Positions 36,927 to 48,830 of a stretch of DNA of 64,000 nt are shown piece after piece. Every line of letters begins with the position of its first letter. Position 1 is the stretch's first letter. The translations under genes were made by a program, and so were the position numbers. The notes below the pieces were generated by a model. The model ran no database searches. It worked only from the letters and a program-made list of their open reading frames with translations, and was not told the DNA's origin. The DNA is from Rheinheimera nanhaiensis E407-8. GTDB taxonomy: Bacteria > Pseudomonadota > Gammaproteobacteria > Enterobacterales > Alteromonadaceae. The DNA lies in contig NZ_BAFK01000005.1 in assembly GCF_000296695.1 (NCBI RefSeq), positions 165,378 to 229,377 on the forward strand, written 5' to 3'.

Positions 36927-39900
36927 TGGGTGGTTTAGGCTTGTTAGCGGGCTGACGGGCGGCCGGCAGCTCAATCACAGCTTCGGGCTGGGCTACGCGC
37001 ACCGGTACCGGTACTTCGGTGCTATGGCGGTTCACTTCAGTTACCACCGGCTTGTCAAAACTGCCGGTGACGGTAAAGTTAATTTTCGAGATCACCTCAG
37101 CGCTTTGAAACACTTCATCCAGCGCCAGCGCAGCCAGGCCGGTGGCCGGGTTGACCATCCAGGCAATAATCACCGGCAAACTGGAGGTAACCTTGGGCGA
37201 AAAGGCCATCTGATAATCTAACTCTTTACTGACCAGATCGGCATAACCCTGAATTTGCAAATTACCCGGCACGCCATCGATAACGGCATTACTGGTTTGC
37301 GCCACACCCTGGCTGATCTCCAGCTTGCCGCTCATGCTGTTGTAAAAAAAGCCTTTGGCAAACACATCGCGAAAATCCAGCCGCAGCTTACGCAATAAGG
37401 AGTCGAGACTGAAAATAGAAAATAACCGCGAGCCCTGATCGCTGACTTCCGTTAGCGCCCCCTCTCCCAGCGTATAGTTTACCTGGCCGGATAAATCGGC
37501 CAGCTGGTATTGGTTTGGTGCACCAGGCCAGCTCAGTGCAAACTGAATGTCAGCGCTGCTACCCGACACCGCCGAAGTTAACTGAAACTCATCCAGCATG
37601 GTGCCCAGATTATTGCTTTGCAGCTGGCCGTTAAACTGACTGACGCCGGCAGCGCCATCGTCCTGCCAGTAACCACTGGCGCTTAGCTGATGTCGTTTAT
37701 AACGGGCATTGAATTCCGTAAGTTGCCAGCGATCGTTACTGCTTTGGCTACGCGCACTGACCTGACCAAAGCGGTAAGCTCCCAGGCTACAATCGGCACA
37801 GTTCACCCTAATCGGCGGCAGCTGCAATAACCAGCGCTGGGCGGTTAAGGCCAGTTTTTCGGTAACGGCGGCCGCTTCTGCGCTGGCATCGGCTGACTCG
37901 GCCAAGGGCAGGCGCAGGTAATCCAGCTGGGCGTTAATGCCTTGCTGTTGCCAGTCTTTACTAAATTGCCAGCGGCTGGCCAGCTCAGTGGCGTTCAGTT
38001 GCAGCTGCCAGTCTTGCTCGCCCTGGCTGGCATCAAATACCGCATTATTTAACGTAATACCCGGTGCCAACTGCAACACCGCTATTTTGCCACGCACCGA
38101 CGCCAGCGGTGGAAATAGGTCTTCGCCGCTGCCCTGCGCCGCCTGCAGCTGCGCCTGGATCAGATCAAACCAGGCGAGAAAATCCAGCTCGGGCAAATTC
38201 AGGCTAATGCTGAAATCTTCTTTGCTCTGGCTGGCCGGCGCTTTGCCCAGACTCAGCTGTGCCTGCCGTAACTGCGGCGCCTGATGCAGTAAGATGGCAT
38301 TAAACTGCAGCGCCTGGCCCAACTCCAGGTTAATGGCCGATTGCGTCTCATCGCCGGTCAGGGTTAATTGCAGCGGCTGCTGGCTGGCGGCACTTTTATA
38401 ATAAGGCGCCGGTAATAATAGTGCGGTAGCATCAAGATCGGACTGCAGCTGCGCCTGGTAGCGCATGCCCTCATCGGCCAGTGTCAGCGCCAGCTCGGCC
38501 TGCCAGTCGGTGGTACCGGCAATTAAGGTAGCCGCCGGCGCATACAGCGCCTCCAGCAATGTCTGGCTATTGTGGCGGCCCGCCAGCGCCAGTGCCAACT
38601 GATAGCCGTCGGCTGAATTATCGCCGTTAACATCGACACTTATGGGTAAGCCGCGCCAGGTTAGTGTCAACTCACGGGCATCGATTTTCTCGTTGGTAAA
38701 CTCCAGCTTGCCGCTTAACTGGGTAAACTCGACGGCCGGTGCCTGCAGTGCCAGGCTGGCATTGGTAAACACCGCTTCGCCACTGGCCACCACCTCGTTT
38801 TGCCGCAAGCCAATCAGTAAATCGACGTCGGCGGCCACAGTGCCATTAACCCCGAGGTGCGCTAAGGTTTTGCCTAAATTATCTGCCAGTGGCGATTGCA
38901 GCATTAACGCCGTAACGCTGCGGGCTTCTACCGGCTGCGCAATATGAATATTCAGATACTGCGCATCAAACAAATCGGTGATGTCGGCCTGCACACTGTT
39001 GCTCAGGCTGATACTGTCCAGCATACCGCTGTGGGCGTTAATTTGCATGGCGGCGTTTTCAAACCATAAACTGGCGTCAAGAGCGCTCAGCATCGGCCAG
39101 TCGGGGGCAAACGCGAACTGGCCCTCCGTTAGCGCTGCGCTAACCTGAAATACGCCCTGCTGCTCACGGTAAGGGAAATCGGCCGGCGCACCATGCCACA
39201 GCAAGGTGGCGCTGTTAAGCTTACCGCCGACGATGGCATCGGTCAGATATTCGCGGGTGTCCTCTGGCATATAACGCTGTGGGTAATAGCGATAGGCATT
39301 AGCGGCATTCACATCAGTAACACGGGCTAATATCTGCAAGCGCTGATCCAGCTGCAGCCGGGCATTCAGTGTCAGATCCTCATTAGTCAGCTGCAATTTA
39401 GGCATCAGCAGTTGCAGGCTGCCATCCTGTTGCCGGCGCAGATAAGCGGTGGCCGCCAACTGCTGATATGGCATAGGCGCCGCAAACAGGCCATCCCACT
39501 GTAATTCACCCTGCTCGCCGCTCAGGCTGAGTTTAGACACGGTGTTGCTAAGCAGAAACTCACCACTGACCCCACTGACGCCGGGAATATCGCCCTGCGC
39601 CTTGCTGCTGACAGCAACCAGCTTACCGGCCAGTTGCCATTGCCCGGCACCGATGCGCCACTGCAGTTGCTGTAACTGCCCCGACGGCTGATAGGCCAAC
39701 ACCTGTTGTAACGGCGCGATATCTTCTGCCAGCAACTCGGCCAGTGGTATTAGCGCCTGCATATCGAAGTTGGTTAGTCCGCCTAACCAATAGCCCTGAC
39801 GGTATGCCAGTTGCAGCTGTAAATCTTGCCATTGCTGGCTATTGGCCGTTAATGTCAGCGCGCTGGACGACAGGGTCCAACCATCGGCCTCCGGCTGCCA

Positions 39901-40794
39901 GAGTAACTGGCCGCGCCCCAGGCTTAACTGCTTTTGCTCGCCTTGCTGCTGCCAGCTAAGGCTATTGTCGGCCAGCTCGACCTGCATGCGCCGCAGTAAG
40001 CCATTATCAATACGGCCCCAGGCCTGAAAATTAACACTGGCCTGCTGCAGTTTCTGGCTCGGCGGCAGCACACTGGCAAACCAGGGCAGAATATCCAGCT
40101 TGTCGCTTTGCAAATACAACTGACCAAAGGCGTCGGCCAGGGTGTCGCCGTACAGATCCAGCACCACTGACACCGTATTGGCGGTAACACCAGCCAGCGA
40201 CAACTCACCACTGCCCTGATGGCGGTTCCCTTTGTTGCGCCAGTCCAGCTGGTTAATATTAATCACCACGTCGTCCTGCTGTGGCTGCTGCACAATCAGC
40301 TGGCTGTCCGTTAATGAAAAATAGGCCAGTTGGCGAAACAGCAACTGCTCCAGCGCCGCTAACACCGGCGCGGTGTCCAGCTCAGCGTCCGTCGGGCCGG
40401 CCAGAATACGGTTGCTGTCTAAATAATAGCGTAAGCCGTGCAGCTCAAAATGCTGCGCCGTTAATTGACGGTTTAACAGGCTGCGCCAAAAATCCAGCCG
40501 TACCCGGGCTTCGGCAATATCGAGCTGTAACTGCTGCTCTGCTGAAGAGAGCTCGACCTGACGCAGTAACAAGGCTGGGCCAAATTTTTGCCAGCCAGCG
40601 CTCAGCTCACCGATACGAACCGTAGCATCGTAGCGCTCACTAATTAAGCGTTCTAATTCATGTTTGTAGTTGTCAGCATAAGGCAGGCTATAACGCAGCA
40701 CAGAGATCAGCACAGCCAAAAGCACCAGCAACAGCGCCAACGCCAGCCAGACCTTGTGTAAGCAGTAAAAACACCACCGCGTTGCTTTGTGCAC
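36919..40794 (-). CDS. yhdP: YhdP, AsmA-like envelope phospholipid transport protein
   Basis: 1291 residues, the expected size. GTG start overlapping the rng stop (TAGTG). One N-terminal membrane anchor (about 13-35), then a very long periplasmic part of beta-strand repeats, ending with the conserved AsmA/DUF3971 region (YTLGEGALTEVSDQGSRLFS, FFYNSMSGKLEI, GYADLVSKELDYQM, ALALDEVF). YhdP, with TamB and YdbH, bridges the periplasm to move phospholipids to the outer membrane. The middle is low in sequence conservation, which is normal. Confidence 0.96.
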   Translation of the reverse strand: MHKATRWCFYCLHKVWLALALLLVLLAVLISVLRYSLPYADNYKHELERLISERYDATVRIGELSAGWQKFGPALLLRQVELSSAEQQLQLDIAEARVRLDFWRSLLNRQLTAQHFELHGLRYYLDSNRILAGPTDAELDTAPVLAALEQLLFRQLAYFSLTDSQLIVQQPQQDDVVININQLDWRNKGNRHQGSGELSLAGVTANTVSVVLDLYGDTLADAFGQLYLQSDKLDILPWFASVLPPSQKLQQASVNFQAWGRIDNGLLRRMQVELADNSLSWQQQGEQKQLSLGRGQLLWQPEADGWTLSSSALTLTANSQQWQDLQLQLAYRQGYWLGGLTNFDMQALIPLAELLAEDIAPLQQVLAYQPSGQLQQLQWRIGAGQWQLAGKLVAVSSKAQGDIPGVSGVSGEFLLSNTVSKLSLSGEQGELQWDGLFAAPMPYQQLAATAYLRRQQDGSLQLLMPKLQLTNEDLTLNARLQLDQRLQILARVTDVNAANAYRYYPQRYMPEDTREYLTDAIVGGKLNSATLLWHGAPADFPYREQQGVFQVSAALTEGQFAFAPDWPMLSALDASLWFENAAMQINAHSGMLDSISLSNSVQADITDLFDAQYLNIHIAQPVEARSVTALMLQSPLADNLGKTLAHLGVNGTVAADVDLLIGLRQNEVVASGEAVFTNASLALQAPAVEFTQLSGKLEFTNEKIDARELTLTWRGLPISVDVNGDNSADGYQLALALAGRHNSQTLLEALYAPAATLIAGTTDWQAELALTLADEGMRYQAQLQSDLDATALLLPAPYYKSAASQQPLQLTLTGDETQSAINLELGQALQFNAILLHQAPQLRQAQLSLGKAPASQSKEDFSISLNLPELDFLAWFDLIQAQLQAAQGSGEDLFPPLASVRGKIAVLQLAPGITLNNAVFDASQGEQDWQLQLNATELASRWQFSKDWQQQGINAQLDYLRLPLAESADASAEAAAVTEKLALTAQRWLLQLPPIRVNCADCSLGAYRFGQVSARSQSSNDRWQLTEFNARYKRHQLSASGYWQDDGAAGVSQFNGQLQSNNLGTMLDEFQLTSAVSGSSADIQFALSWPGAPNQYQLADLSGQVNYTLGEGALTEVSDQGSRLFSIFSLDSLLRKLRLDFRDVFAKGFFYNSMSGKLEISQGVAQTSNAVIDGVPGNLQIQGYADLVSKELDYQMAFSPKVTSSLPVIIAWMVNPATGLAALALDEVFQSAEVISKINFTVTGSFDKPVVTEVNRHSTEVPVPVRVAQPEAVIELPAARQPANKPKPPNG

Positions 40795-42260
40795 TACATC
40801 ATCACCACGTCAAATTGCTCCTGAGTGTACAAGGGTTCGGTATGAATACTGATTTGTTTACCAATAAACACCTGTAGTTCCGCCAGGCTATGAAACTCAT
40901 CATTGGTCAGCGCATCTTTTACCGCTGGCGACACATACACGACAAACTTGTCGGCCGCATAAGCCCGGTTTACCCGTACAATTTCGCGCAGCACTTCAAA
41001 GCACACCGTTTCGACCGTTTTTAAACTGCCGCGCCCCTCACATACTGGACACTCAGAGCAGAGAATATGTTCCAGACTTTCGCGTGTTCTTTTCCGGGTC
41101 ATCTCGACCAGCCCCAGTGCCGAGAAGCCGTGAATGTTGGTTTTGGCTCTGTCACGCGCCAGCGCCAGCTCTAAACTGTGAAACACCCGCTTTTTATGCT
41201 CACTGCTTTGCATGTCGATAAAATCGATAATAATAATACCGCCCAGATTGCGCAGCCGAAGCTGGCGGGCAATAGCCTGGGTAGCTTCGGTATTGGTATT
41301 AAAGATGGTTTCTTCCAGATTACGATGGCCGACAAAGGCGCCGGTGTTAACATCAATAGTGGTCATCGCTTCGGTCTGGTCGATGATCAGGTAGCCGCCG
41401 CTTTTTAGCGGCACTTTACGCTCCAGCGCACGCTGAATTTCGTTTTCCACGTCAAACATGTCGAAAATGGGCCGCTCGCCGGGGTAATACTCCAGCAGCG
41501 GGGATAAATGCGGAATAAACTCTTCGCAAAAAGCCGTCAGCTGCTGATAGGTGAGCTTGGAATCTATCCGCACCCGCTCCAGCTCCGTGCCGACAAAGTC
41601 ACGCAAAATACGGTAGGCCAGCGTCAGATCTTCATACACCACGCCTTCTTTGCGGGTTTTTTGCTTGCGTTTTACTACTTTGGCCCAGAGCTTTTTCAGG
41701 AATTTCGCATCTTGCGCCAGCTCCTCTTCTTTGGCGCCCTCGGCCGCCGTGCGGACAATAAAGCCGCCGCTGTCGTCCAGGTACTGGCTGACAATGTCTT
41801 TTAAGCGCTGGCGTTCGCTGTCACTTTCCAGCCGCTGCGACACCCCTACATGCGGCGAGCCGGGCATAAAGACCAGATAACGCGATGGCAGCGTAATGTC
41901 GGTAGTTAAGCGCGCGCCCTTGGTGCCCAGCGGATCTTTAACCACCTGCACCAGCAGATACTGGCCTTCGCGTACCAGCACACGGATATCCTTACTTACC
42001 GGCGGCTTACCCTCCAGCTCGGTCAGGCTGTCATGCTGTACTATGTCAGAGGCATGTAAAAACGCCGCTTTGTCCAGGCCAATATCGACAAAGGCCGCCT
42101 GCATGCCCGGCAACACCCGGCTGACTTTACCAACATAAATATTGCCCACCAGCCCCAATTTGGCCTGGCGCTCGATGTGCAGCTCCTGCAGTACACCGTT
42201 TTCAATCAGGGCCACCCGGGTTTCACTGGGGGTGACGTTGAGCAGTAATTCTGCGCTCAT
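40794..42260 (-). CDS. rng: Ribonuclease G
   Basis: 488 residues. N-terminal S1-like domain (GNIYVGKVSRVLPGMQAAFVDIG), DNase-I-like catalytic part with Asp residues in MTTIDVNTGAFVG and IIIDFIDM, and a zinc-link CSECPVCEGRG. It matures 16S rRNA 5' ends and cuts some mRNAs. It lacks the C-terminal scaffold of RNase E, as expected. ATGA overlap with maf. Confidence 0.98.
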   Translation of the reverse strand: MSAELLLNVTPSETRVALIENGVLQELHIERQAKLGLVGNIYVGKVSRVLPGMQAAFVDIGLDKAAFLHASDIVQHDSLTELEGKPPVSKDIRVLVREGQYLLVQVVKDPLGTKGARLTTDITLPSRYLVFMPGSPHVGVSQRLESDSERQRLKDIVSQYLDDSGGFIVRTAAEGAKEEELAQDAKFLKKLWAKVVKRKQKTRKEGVVYEDLTLAYRILRDFVGTELERVRIDSKLTYQQLTAFCEEFIPHLSPLLEYYPGERPIFDMFDVENEIQRALERKVPLKSGGYLIIDQTEAMTTIDVNTGAFVGHRNLEETIFNTNTEATQAIARQLRLRNLGGIIIIDFIDMQSSEHKKRVFHSLELALARDRAKTNIHGFSALGLVEMTRKRTRESLEHILCSECPVCEGRGSLKTVETVCFEVLREIVRVNRAYAADKFVVYVSPAVKDALTNDEFHSLAELQVFIGKQISIHTEPLYTQEQFDVVMM

Positions 42261-42832
42261 GCTTGCTCCTGCCAGTTTTGCAGTAACTGTTCGGTTTCAC
42301 ACAAGGGTAGCCCAACCACGCTGCTATAGCTGCCATTAATGCGCTGCACAAAGCGGCCACCCAGGCCCTGAATACCATAACCGCCGGCTTTATCCTGCGG
42401 CTCACCGCTTTGCCAGTAGCGGCTGATATCTTCAGTGCTTAACGGCCGAAAGCACACTTCGGTGCTAACCAATACGCTTAGGCTACGCCGCTGATCCAAC
42501 AAGGCAACGGCCGTCATCACCTGATGGCAGCGCCCGGACAGCAGCTGCATAGTGCGGCTAAACTCAGCAAAATCGGCTGGCTTACCGAGGATCTGATTAT
42601 CAAGTACCACTATGGTGTCAGCTCCCAGTACCGGCATTGGCTGAGCTAACCGGCTTAAGCCGGCACGGGCTTTTTGCTCGGCCAGGCGCTGCACGTAATG
42701 CGCCGGCGCTTCAGCGTGTTGCACACTTTCATCTATATCGGCTTTCACCAGACTGAAGGACACGCCCAGTTGCGTCAGCAATTCGCGCCGGCGTGGTGAG
42801 GATGAAGCAAGGGCAATAACAGGGTAGCTCAT
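42257..42832 (-). CDS. maf: Maf-family nucleotide pyrophosphatase (YhdE type)
   Basis: 191 residues. IALASSSPRRRELLTQLG near the N-terminus, VLGADTIVVLDNQILGKP and DKAGGYGIQGLGG are the Maf signatures. It hydrolyses dTTP/UTP and modified nucleotides. Between mreD and rng, the conserved place of the YhdE subgroup. Confidence 0.96.
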   Translation of the reverse strand: MSYPVIALASSSPRRRELLTQLGVSFSLVKADIDESVQHAEAPAHYVQRLAEQKARAGLSRLAQPMPVLGADTIVVLDNQILGKPADFAEFSRTMQLLSGRCHQVMTAVALLDQRRSLSVLVSTEVCFRPLSTEDISRYWQSGEPQDKAGGYGIQGLGGRFVQRINGSYSSVVGLPLCETEQLLQNWQEQA

Positions 42833-42842
42833 TACAAAGTGA

Positions 42843-43325
42843 TCATTGGATTTTTAATTGTCGCCGGTAGCGGCGCAACAACCAGAATAACCAGGGCCAG
42901 ACCAGCATACCGGTAAGCACCGGCCACAAATATTGCGGCCGGAAATACACACCGGTAAGAAAGTGACTGAGCCAGAATAACAACAGTTGATACAGCGCCA
43001 GCAACATGCCCAGCAGCAGCGACTGCTGCACCACAGAAAAATTGCGCATCTTTAAATGATGCTGCGCGACAGCAAAGATCACCACGGCAAACGCCAGCGC
43101 ATTGACCCCAAGCACAGTGCCCACCAGCACATCGACAATAAAGCCGGTAAAAAAGGCCGTCATGACACTGACCCGCTGCGGCAGCGCCATGGTCCAGTAC
43201 ATCAGTACCAGCAGCGCCCAGTCGGGCCGTGCCAGTTTGACCATTTGCGGCATTGGCATCACTGTCAGCAGCAGGGCAACAAAAATAGATAAATAAATAA
43301 AACCCAAGCGCTGCGGTTTACGCAT
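42843..43325 (-). CDS. mreD: Rod shape-determining protein MreD
   Basis: 160 residues, nearly all hydrophobic, five membrane segments, with FIVDVLVGTVLGVNALAF, typical of MreD. Inner-membrane member of the elongasome. Overlaps the end of mreC by eight bases. Confidence 0.95.
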   Translation of the reverse strand: MRKPQRLGFIYLSIFVALLLTVMPMPQMVKLARPDWALLVLMYWTMALPQRVSVMTAFFTGFIVDVLVGTVLGVNALAFAVVIFAVAQHHLKMRNFSVVQQSLLLGMLLALYQLLLFWLSHFLTGVYFRPQYLWPVLTGMLVWPWLFWLLRRYRRQLKIQ

Positions 43326-44187
43326 CTGGCACCTCTGGCGGGGCTTGCGTGGTTTCCTCCGGCACCGATGGCAGCGCGGAAATTAACAGCACATGGCGCA
43401 CCCGATCCAGCCGGGCATAAGGCTCGGCATACACCAGCATAAAGGGCTGGCTGGCATCCTGACTGATGCGTACCACCCTGGCTACCGGATACCCTTCCGG
43501 AAAACGGCCATCCAGCCCGGAGCTTAATAACCGGTCACCCTCGCGGATATCGGTGCTGTGTGGCAGGTGCATCACCCGCAGTAAATCCCACTGGCCTAAG
43601 CCTTCTACGATGGCCCGCACGCCGGTGCGCTCTGCCCGCACCGCCAGCGCGTGGGTATTATCCGAGATCAGCAGCGCCCGGCTGCTGGTGGGGCCAACGC
43701 TGACCACCTGGCCCACCACGCCTAATTCGTCAATCACCGGCTGGTGTTCGCTGACACCATCTTTACTGCCTTTATTCAGCACCACCTGATGGCTAAACGG
43801 ATGGCTGTACACCGCCAGCACCTCCGCCACCTGCCGCTGTGCCGGCAAGGCTGCGGAAGAGCCCAGCAGGGCGCGCAGCTTATCGTTTTCCTGCTGTAAA
43901 AAACCCAGCAACTGCAGCTTACCGCTTTGCTGCAGCAGGGTTTCTTTTAAGCGGGCATTTTCTTCCAGCACGGCCTGTTGCGACATAAATTGCTCAGAGG
44001 CGCCGGAAAACAGCGCCTCAGGTAAGCTGGCCACATAAAATAACGGACTCACGGCAGCAGTAAGGTAGCTGCGTAATTGGGTAGAGCTGTCGGTGTAGCG
44101 GTCGAGAAACATTAAGCCAGCACTTAACACTACGGCTAACAACAACCGCAGTGGCAAAGATGGGCCCCGGCTATAAATTTCATTCAT
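43318..44187 (-). CDS. mreC: Rod shape-determining protein MreC
   Basis: 289 residues. One N-terminal membrane segment (about 12-28), a coiled coil (about 65-110, ENARLKETLLQQSGKLQ), then the periplasmic beta-barrel domains with VVLNKGSKDGV, GVVGQVVSVGPTSSRALLISD and LLSSGLDGRFPEGYPVA. It links MreB to the wall synthesis enzymes. Follows mreB by 29 bases. Confidence 0.97.
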   Translation of the reverse strand: MNEIYSRGPSLPLRLLLAVVLSAGLMFLDRYTDSSTQLRSYLTAAVSPLFYVASLPEALFSGASEQFMSQQAVLEENARLKETLLQQSGKLQLLGFLQQENDKLRALLGSSAALPAQRQVAEVLAVYSHPFSHQVVLNKGSKDGVSEHQPVIDELGVVGQVVSVGPTSSRALLISDNTHALAVRAERTGVRAIVEGLGQWDLLRVMHLPHSTDIREGDRLLSSGLDGRFPEGYPVARVVRISQDASQPFMLVYAEPYARLDRVRHVLLISALPSVPEETTQAPPEVPDA

Positions 44188-44216
44188 ACAGTTACTGGCA
44201 TCGGCGCCATGGTCAG

Positions 44217-45275
<1,059 letters not shown>

Positions 45276-45476
45276 TTATAAACCTGGGCAAGGCAACACG
45301 CCCAGCACTGCTCACATCAGTATAACAGTGGTGGTAAACATAGCTGGGGTTATTCTAAGTAACTCCCCGGCAGGTGAATAGCTTTATCTTACATTTTTAT
45401 GCAATTAAACCAAGCCCCGGCCAAATTTATCTGCGTCGGGTCAGGCGCGCGCAGCATACAGCAGCCAGCTGAATGC

Positions 45477-48400
45477 TCACTGAAACAGTTCACGCCAGGA
45501 AATTTGCCGCGGATTACCGCGAAAACGGCCAAACATCAGCTCAGCTTGCGGGTTTTCATCAAACCCAGCGGCCGTACCCGACCAGTTATATTGCAGCCAG
45601 GGCGATGCCTGATATTCAATACGCCAAACTCCCGGTACCAGGCTGGGCTGCGCCCACAATGCTCCGGCCGGCAGTACGCCTTGCTGTAATGGCGCCCCGG
45701 CGCCAGCGAAGCTTAGCGCCGGGCTGGTAAGGCTACTCAACTGCCCCGCAGTGAGCACGCTGCAACTGTCTTGCTGATTAACGATAAAACGGCTGCCGTC
45801 CCAGTATTCGCTGCGCAGCACCAACGGCAGTGGCTCCTCTTCCGGCCCGGCACCGTTTTGCAGCAGCAAGCGGCCAAAACGCATATTAACTTCGCCATTA
45901 AGCGCAACAGCATCAGCACCAAGCGTAAATAGTGGGAAATTTCGATTATCCCGCTCTGATCCGGTCAATACCTGCAAACCGAACTGCAAGTTTGTATAAG
46001 GCCCATCAGGCGTGGCGGTACGGTTAAAGGCGGCGTTAGTCTGTGTGACGCTATACACGCCTTGCAGCCACTGCCCCGTGTTTACCTCAAGACGGCCGGC
46101 GTCTAACCGCTGTGTATTATTCTGCGCTACCAACAAGAATTGGGCGGTGTCAGCATAGGCTCCGGTGTGGTAATTTTCCAGCGTATTACCCGCCAGCCCT
46201 TGGGCTGACACCTGATAACTTAAACTGAGTTTGTCTTCCGACATATAACTGAAATGTTGGCTAGTATCTGCAGATGCGCGACAACCATTCTGCACATCAG
46301 ATGCGGTAAGCTCGAAGTGCTGTGGATAAAACCGGCCGATGACATCACTCAGTGGTTTGCTTGAAACATCAGCCACCCCCAGATAAGTATCGTTGTTTAG
46401 CTTAGCCTGTAGCCTGATACTACCTGCCTCATGCCAACTTACATCTGTAACAGTTTGCTGCCCATTCAGCGCAGGCTGGCTAATATCAGTTACCCCAGGA
46501 TTAAATAAGCCATCGCGGCCCGCCGCTGGGTATTCCAACGCGCCATATACCGGTTGCACTAACTGACGCACAGCTTCGCGGCCAAAACTTGGCGTCGGCA
46601 TACCTTGCGCATTGCGCGCTTCAATAACAATATTAAAGGGCTCACCAGCTGCGACAAAGCCTACGCCCGTATTGGTTGTGCCGGGGTTGGCAGAGCCGTC
46701 TTGCCGCTTGGCTTGCACCACAGCTAAAGTGTGCGGACGCACAACAAAAGTATTGCTGCTGCCACTGAGCAAAGCGCCTGTAGCCATTGTTTTTTGTGCA
46801 TCAATTCTAAGACTGCCGACATCGTTGTAATTAGCGAGAGCTAGCTCTGCCGCACCACCGCTAAAGTTCAGGCTATAGCTGGCAAAGGTATTTTTTGACA
46901 GCTGGCGAGACTGATTGGCTGCATCCCTAAACTGAAACTGCATTTGAGCATCAGCGCTACAACTGGCAGGGTCGACGCACCTAAGCCTTAGCTCAACCGT
47001 TTGCGTACCAGTCAGCACCGACTGACACGCGCCAGTATTATTATCTTTTCGCACTGCTTGCAGCCTGACGCCGGTGTTAAAATTCACACCGCTAATCTGA
47101 GACTCTATAGGGTCAAATAACCAGCCCGTATCTACAAATGCCAGGTTACAACTGACATTACCGGTATCAACTCGGCATTGCGTTGGGAAAAGTGCTGCAG
47201 GGCTTATCGTTCCGCCAAGCATCAATGACGCCGGTACCGGTTGGCTAACTGCAAAGGTCGTGCTGCCACCACTAAAACTAGTGGAGCCGATGTTGGTACC
47301 ATTTGCATTGATGGTTGCCGTTACAAAACCAGGATAAAGCACACTACAGTCATTGTTTGAGCAGGCTTTTAGTGTGATATTCTCTGCGGCACAGGTTAAC
47401 CCCTGGCCATCATGTTCGATGCGTAAGTGGTTAATAAACACACAATCATGACTGGCAGCCATATCATTTAAAACATCAGCGTTACTGATTTCGAAATTGT
47501 AAACACGCACTTCGTCAATACGACCATCTGAAGAGTTCAGCGTACCAAGCCCGCTTTGCACAAAGTTACTCGCATTATCACCAAGGACAAGGGTGCCCAG
47601 ACTCGCTGGCAAGCTGCCATTTGTCGTACCCTGTTGACTGGACTGCAAATTGCCGTCGACATAGACGCGTAAAATCGTTTGATTATTACCTGGTGCCAGA
47701 CGCCAGGTCACGGCGATATGTCGCCATATGCCACTGTTAGTATTGTTAGGTGAGGTTTCGGCGGCGATAGTAGTACCATTGCTGTCAGTTACAGCAAACC
47801 GCAAACGGCCATTACTTCGTTTGGTCAGGTAAAACCAACGATTATTCTGGCTGGTGGCATCAAATAGCTGGTTATCACTGTTATTCCAACGCACATTGCT
47901 GTTATACCAGAAGCTAATACTGCCACTGCTGCCAATCGCGGCGTCGACATCAATATTAGTATTGATACCACTACTTACCACCGTCGTGTTCAGTGGTATA
48001 TTTGCCGCCCGACAAACCCAGCCATCGGCGGTGGATTGGGTATTACCCATAGCATTGCCGTTGTAACCATTTCCGGACCAGTCAATCACTTCGTTAGGCT
48101 GATAACTCCACTGCCCTTCTTCAAACCAGTATTCGGCCAGCCGCTGCGGCTCACCACTGGGTTTAAACCAACGAATTGCAGTACCCGCATAACTAAAAGA
48201 GCTGTCAAAAGAGTACAAGGTATAATCGGTGTTATCGACTTCCACACCAATGGTGGCACTGACACCACTGGCATTACCGGCACCGTATTGGTATACGAAT
48301 TCACCGTTTTCATACAACACTATCTGAAATGTGTACTGCCCGCCAAAGTTGTAATGCGGTACGTTCTCCCATGACACAACGAAGCGCCGGTTCGTACCAC

Positions 48401-48830
48401 TGCCTTTAGTTTGGTACCGGACAGTGCCACCTAATCTGGGGTTAATATCGTCCCAGTATATTGCCAATAACCGATCAGCCTGACTGCCTGCAATACAACC
48501 ACTGCAAGAGGGCGGCGCAACGGTGACCGGTAGATTGGTATTAGTAAATTGCCTGTGAAACTGCGTGTCGGCACCAAATTGCAATACGCCGTTAGCATGG
48601 ATCCGTACCTGAGTGTAATTCACCCCGGCGAAGTTAAAAGTAAAGCCAAGATTTACTACTTGCTTATCATCATCGCGCGGATATGCCGTTTGCGTTTGAT
48701 CCCATACCACATTGATATCAGTAGTTTCCCAGTTGTAAGCTGTCGTTCTGAAAGCATAGGTAGCCGCCTCAGCGACAGATAGCTGCAGAACAATTATTAG
48801 CAGTGTCACGACATACATAAAACTGCGCAT
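45477..48830 (-). CDS. mshQ: MSHA biogenesis protein MshQ (LamG and DUF6701 domains)
   Basis: 1117 residues with signal peptide ending near AEA. N-terminal nidogen-like part (ANGVLQFGADTQF, LLAIYWDDINPR) about 30-215, a LamG/concanavalin-like domain about 235-455 (SISFWYNSN, WRHIAVTWRL, GRIDEVRVYN), then Cys-containing and beta-rich DUF6701 to the end. It is a large exported protein at the end of the msh operon, possibly tip-located or adhesive. One-base overlap with mshP. Confidence 0.93.
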   Translation of the reverse strand: MRSFMYVVTLLIIVLQLSVAEAATYAFRTTAYNWETTDINVVWDQTQTAYPRDDDKQVVNLGFTFNFAGVNYTQVRIHANGVLQFGADTQFHRQFTNTNLPVTVAPPSCSGCIAGSQADRLLAIYWDDINPRLGGTVRYQTKGSGTNRRFVVSWENVPHYNFGGQYTFQIVLYENGEFVYQYGAGNASGVSATIGVEVDNTDYTLYSFDSSFSYAGTAIRWFKPSGEPQRLAEYWFEEGQWSYQPNEVIDWSGNGYNGNAMGNTQSTADGWVCRAANIPLNTTVVSSGINTNIDVDAAIGSSGSISFWYNSNVRWNNSDNQLFDATSQNNRWFYLTKRSNGRLRFAVTDSNGTTIAAETSPNNTNSGIWRHIAVTWRLAPGNNQTILRVYVDGNLQSSQQGTTNGSLPASLGTLVLGDNASNFVQSGLGTLNSSDGRIDEVRVYNFEISNADVLNDMAASHDCVFINHLRIEHDGQGLTCAAENITLKACSNNDCSVLYPGFVTATINANGTNIGSTSFSGGSTTFAVSQPVPASLMLGGTISPAALFPTQCRVDTGNVSCNLAFVDTGWLFDPIESQISGVNFNTGVRLQAVRKDNNTGACQSVLTGTQTVELRLRCVDPASCSADAQMQFQFRDAANQSRQLSKNTFASYSLNFSGGAAELALANYNDVGSLRIDAQKTMATGALLSGSSNTFVVRPHTLAVVQAKRQDGSANPGTTNTGVGFVAAGEPFNIVIEARNAQGMPTPSFGREAVRQLVQPVYGALEYPAAGRDGLFNPGVTDISQPALNGQQTVTDVSWHEAGSIRLQAKLNNDTYLGVADVSSKPLSDVIGRFYPQHFELTASDVQNGCRASADTSQHFSYMSEDKLSLSYQVSAQGLAGNTLENYHTGAYADTAQFLLVAQNNTQRLDAGRLEVNTGQWLQGVYSVTQTNAAFNRTATPDGPYTNLQFGLQVLTGSERDNRNFPLFTLGADAVALNGEVNMRFGRLLLQNGAGPEEEPLPLVLRSEYWDGSRFIVNQQDSCSVLTAGQLSSLTSPALSFAGAGAPLQQGVLPAGALWAQPSLVPGVWRIEYQASPWLQYNWSGTAAGFDENPQAELMFGRFRGNPRQISWRELFQ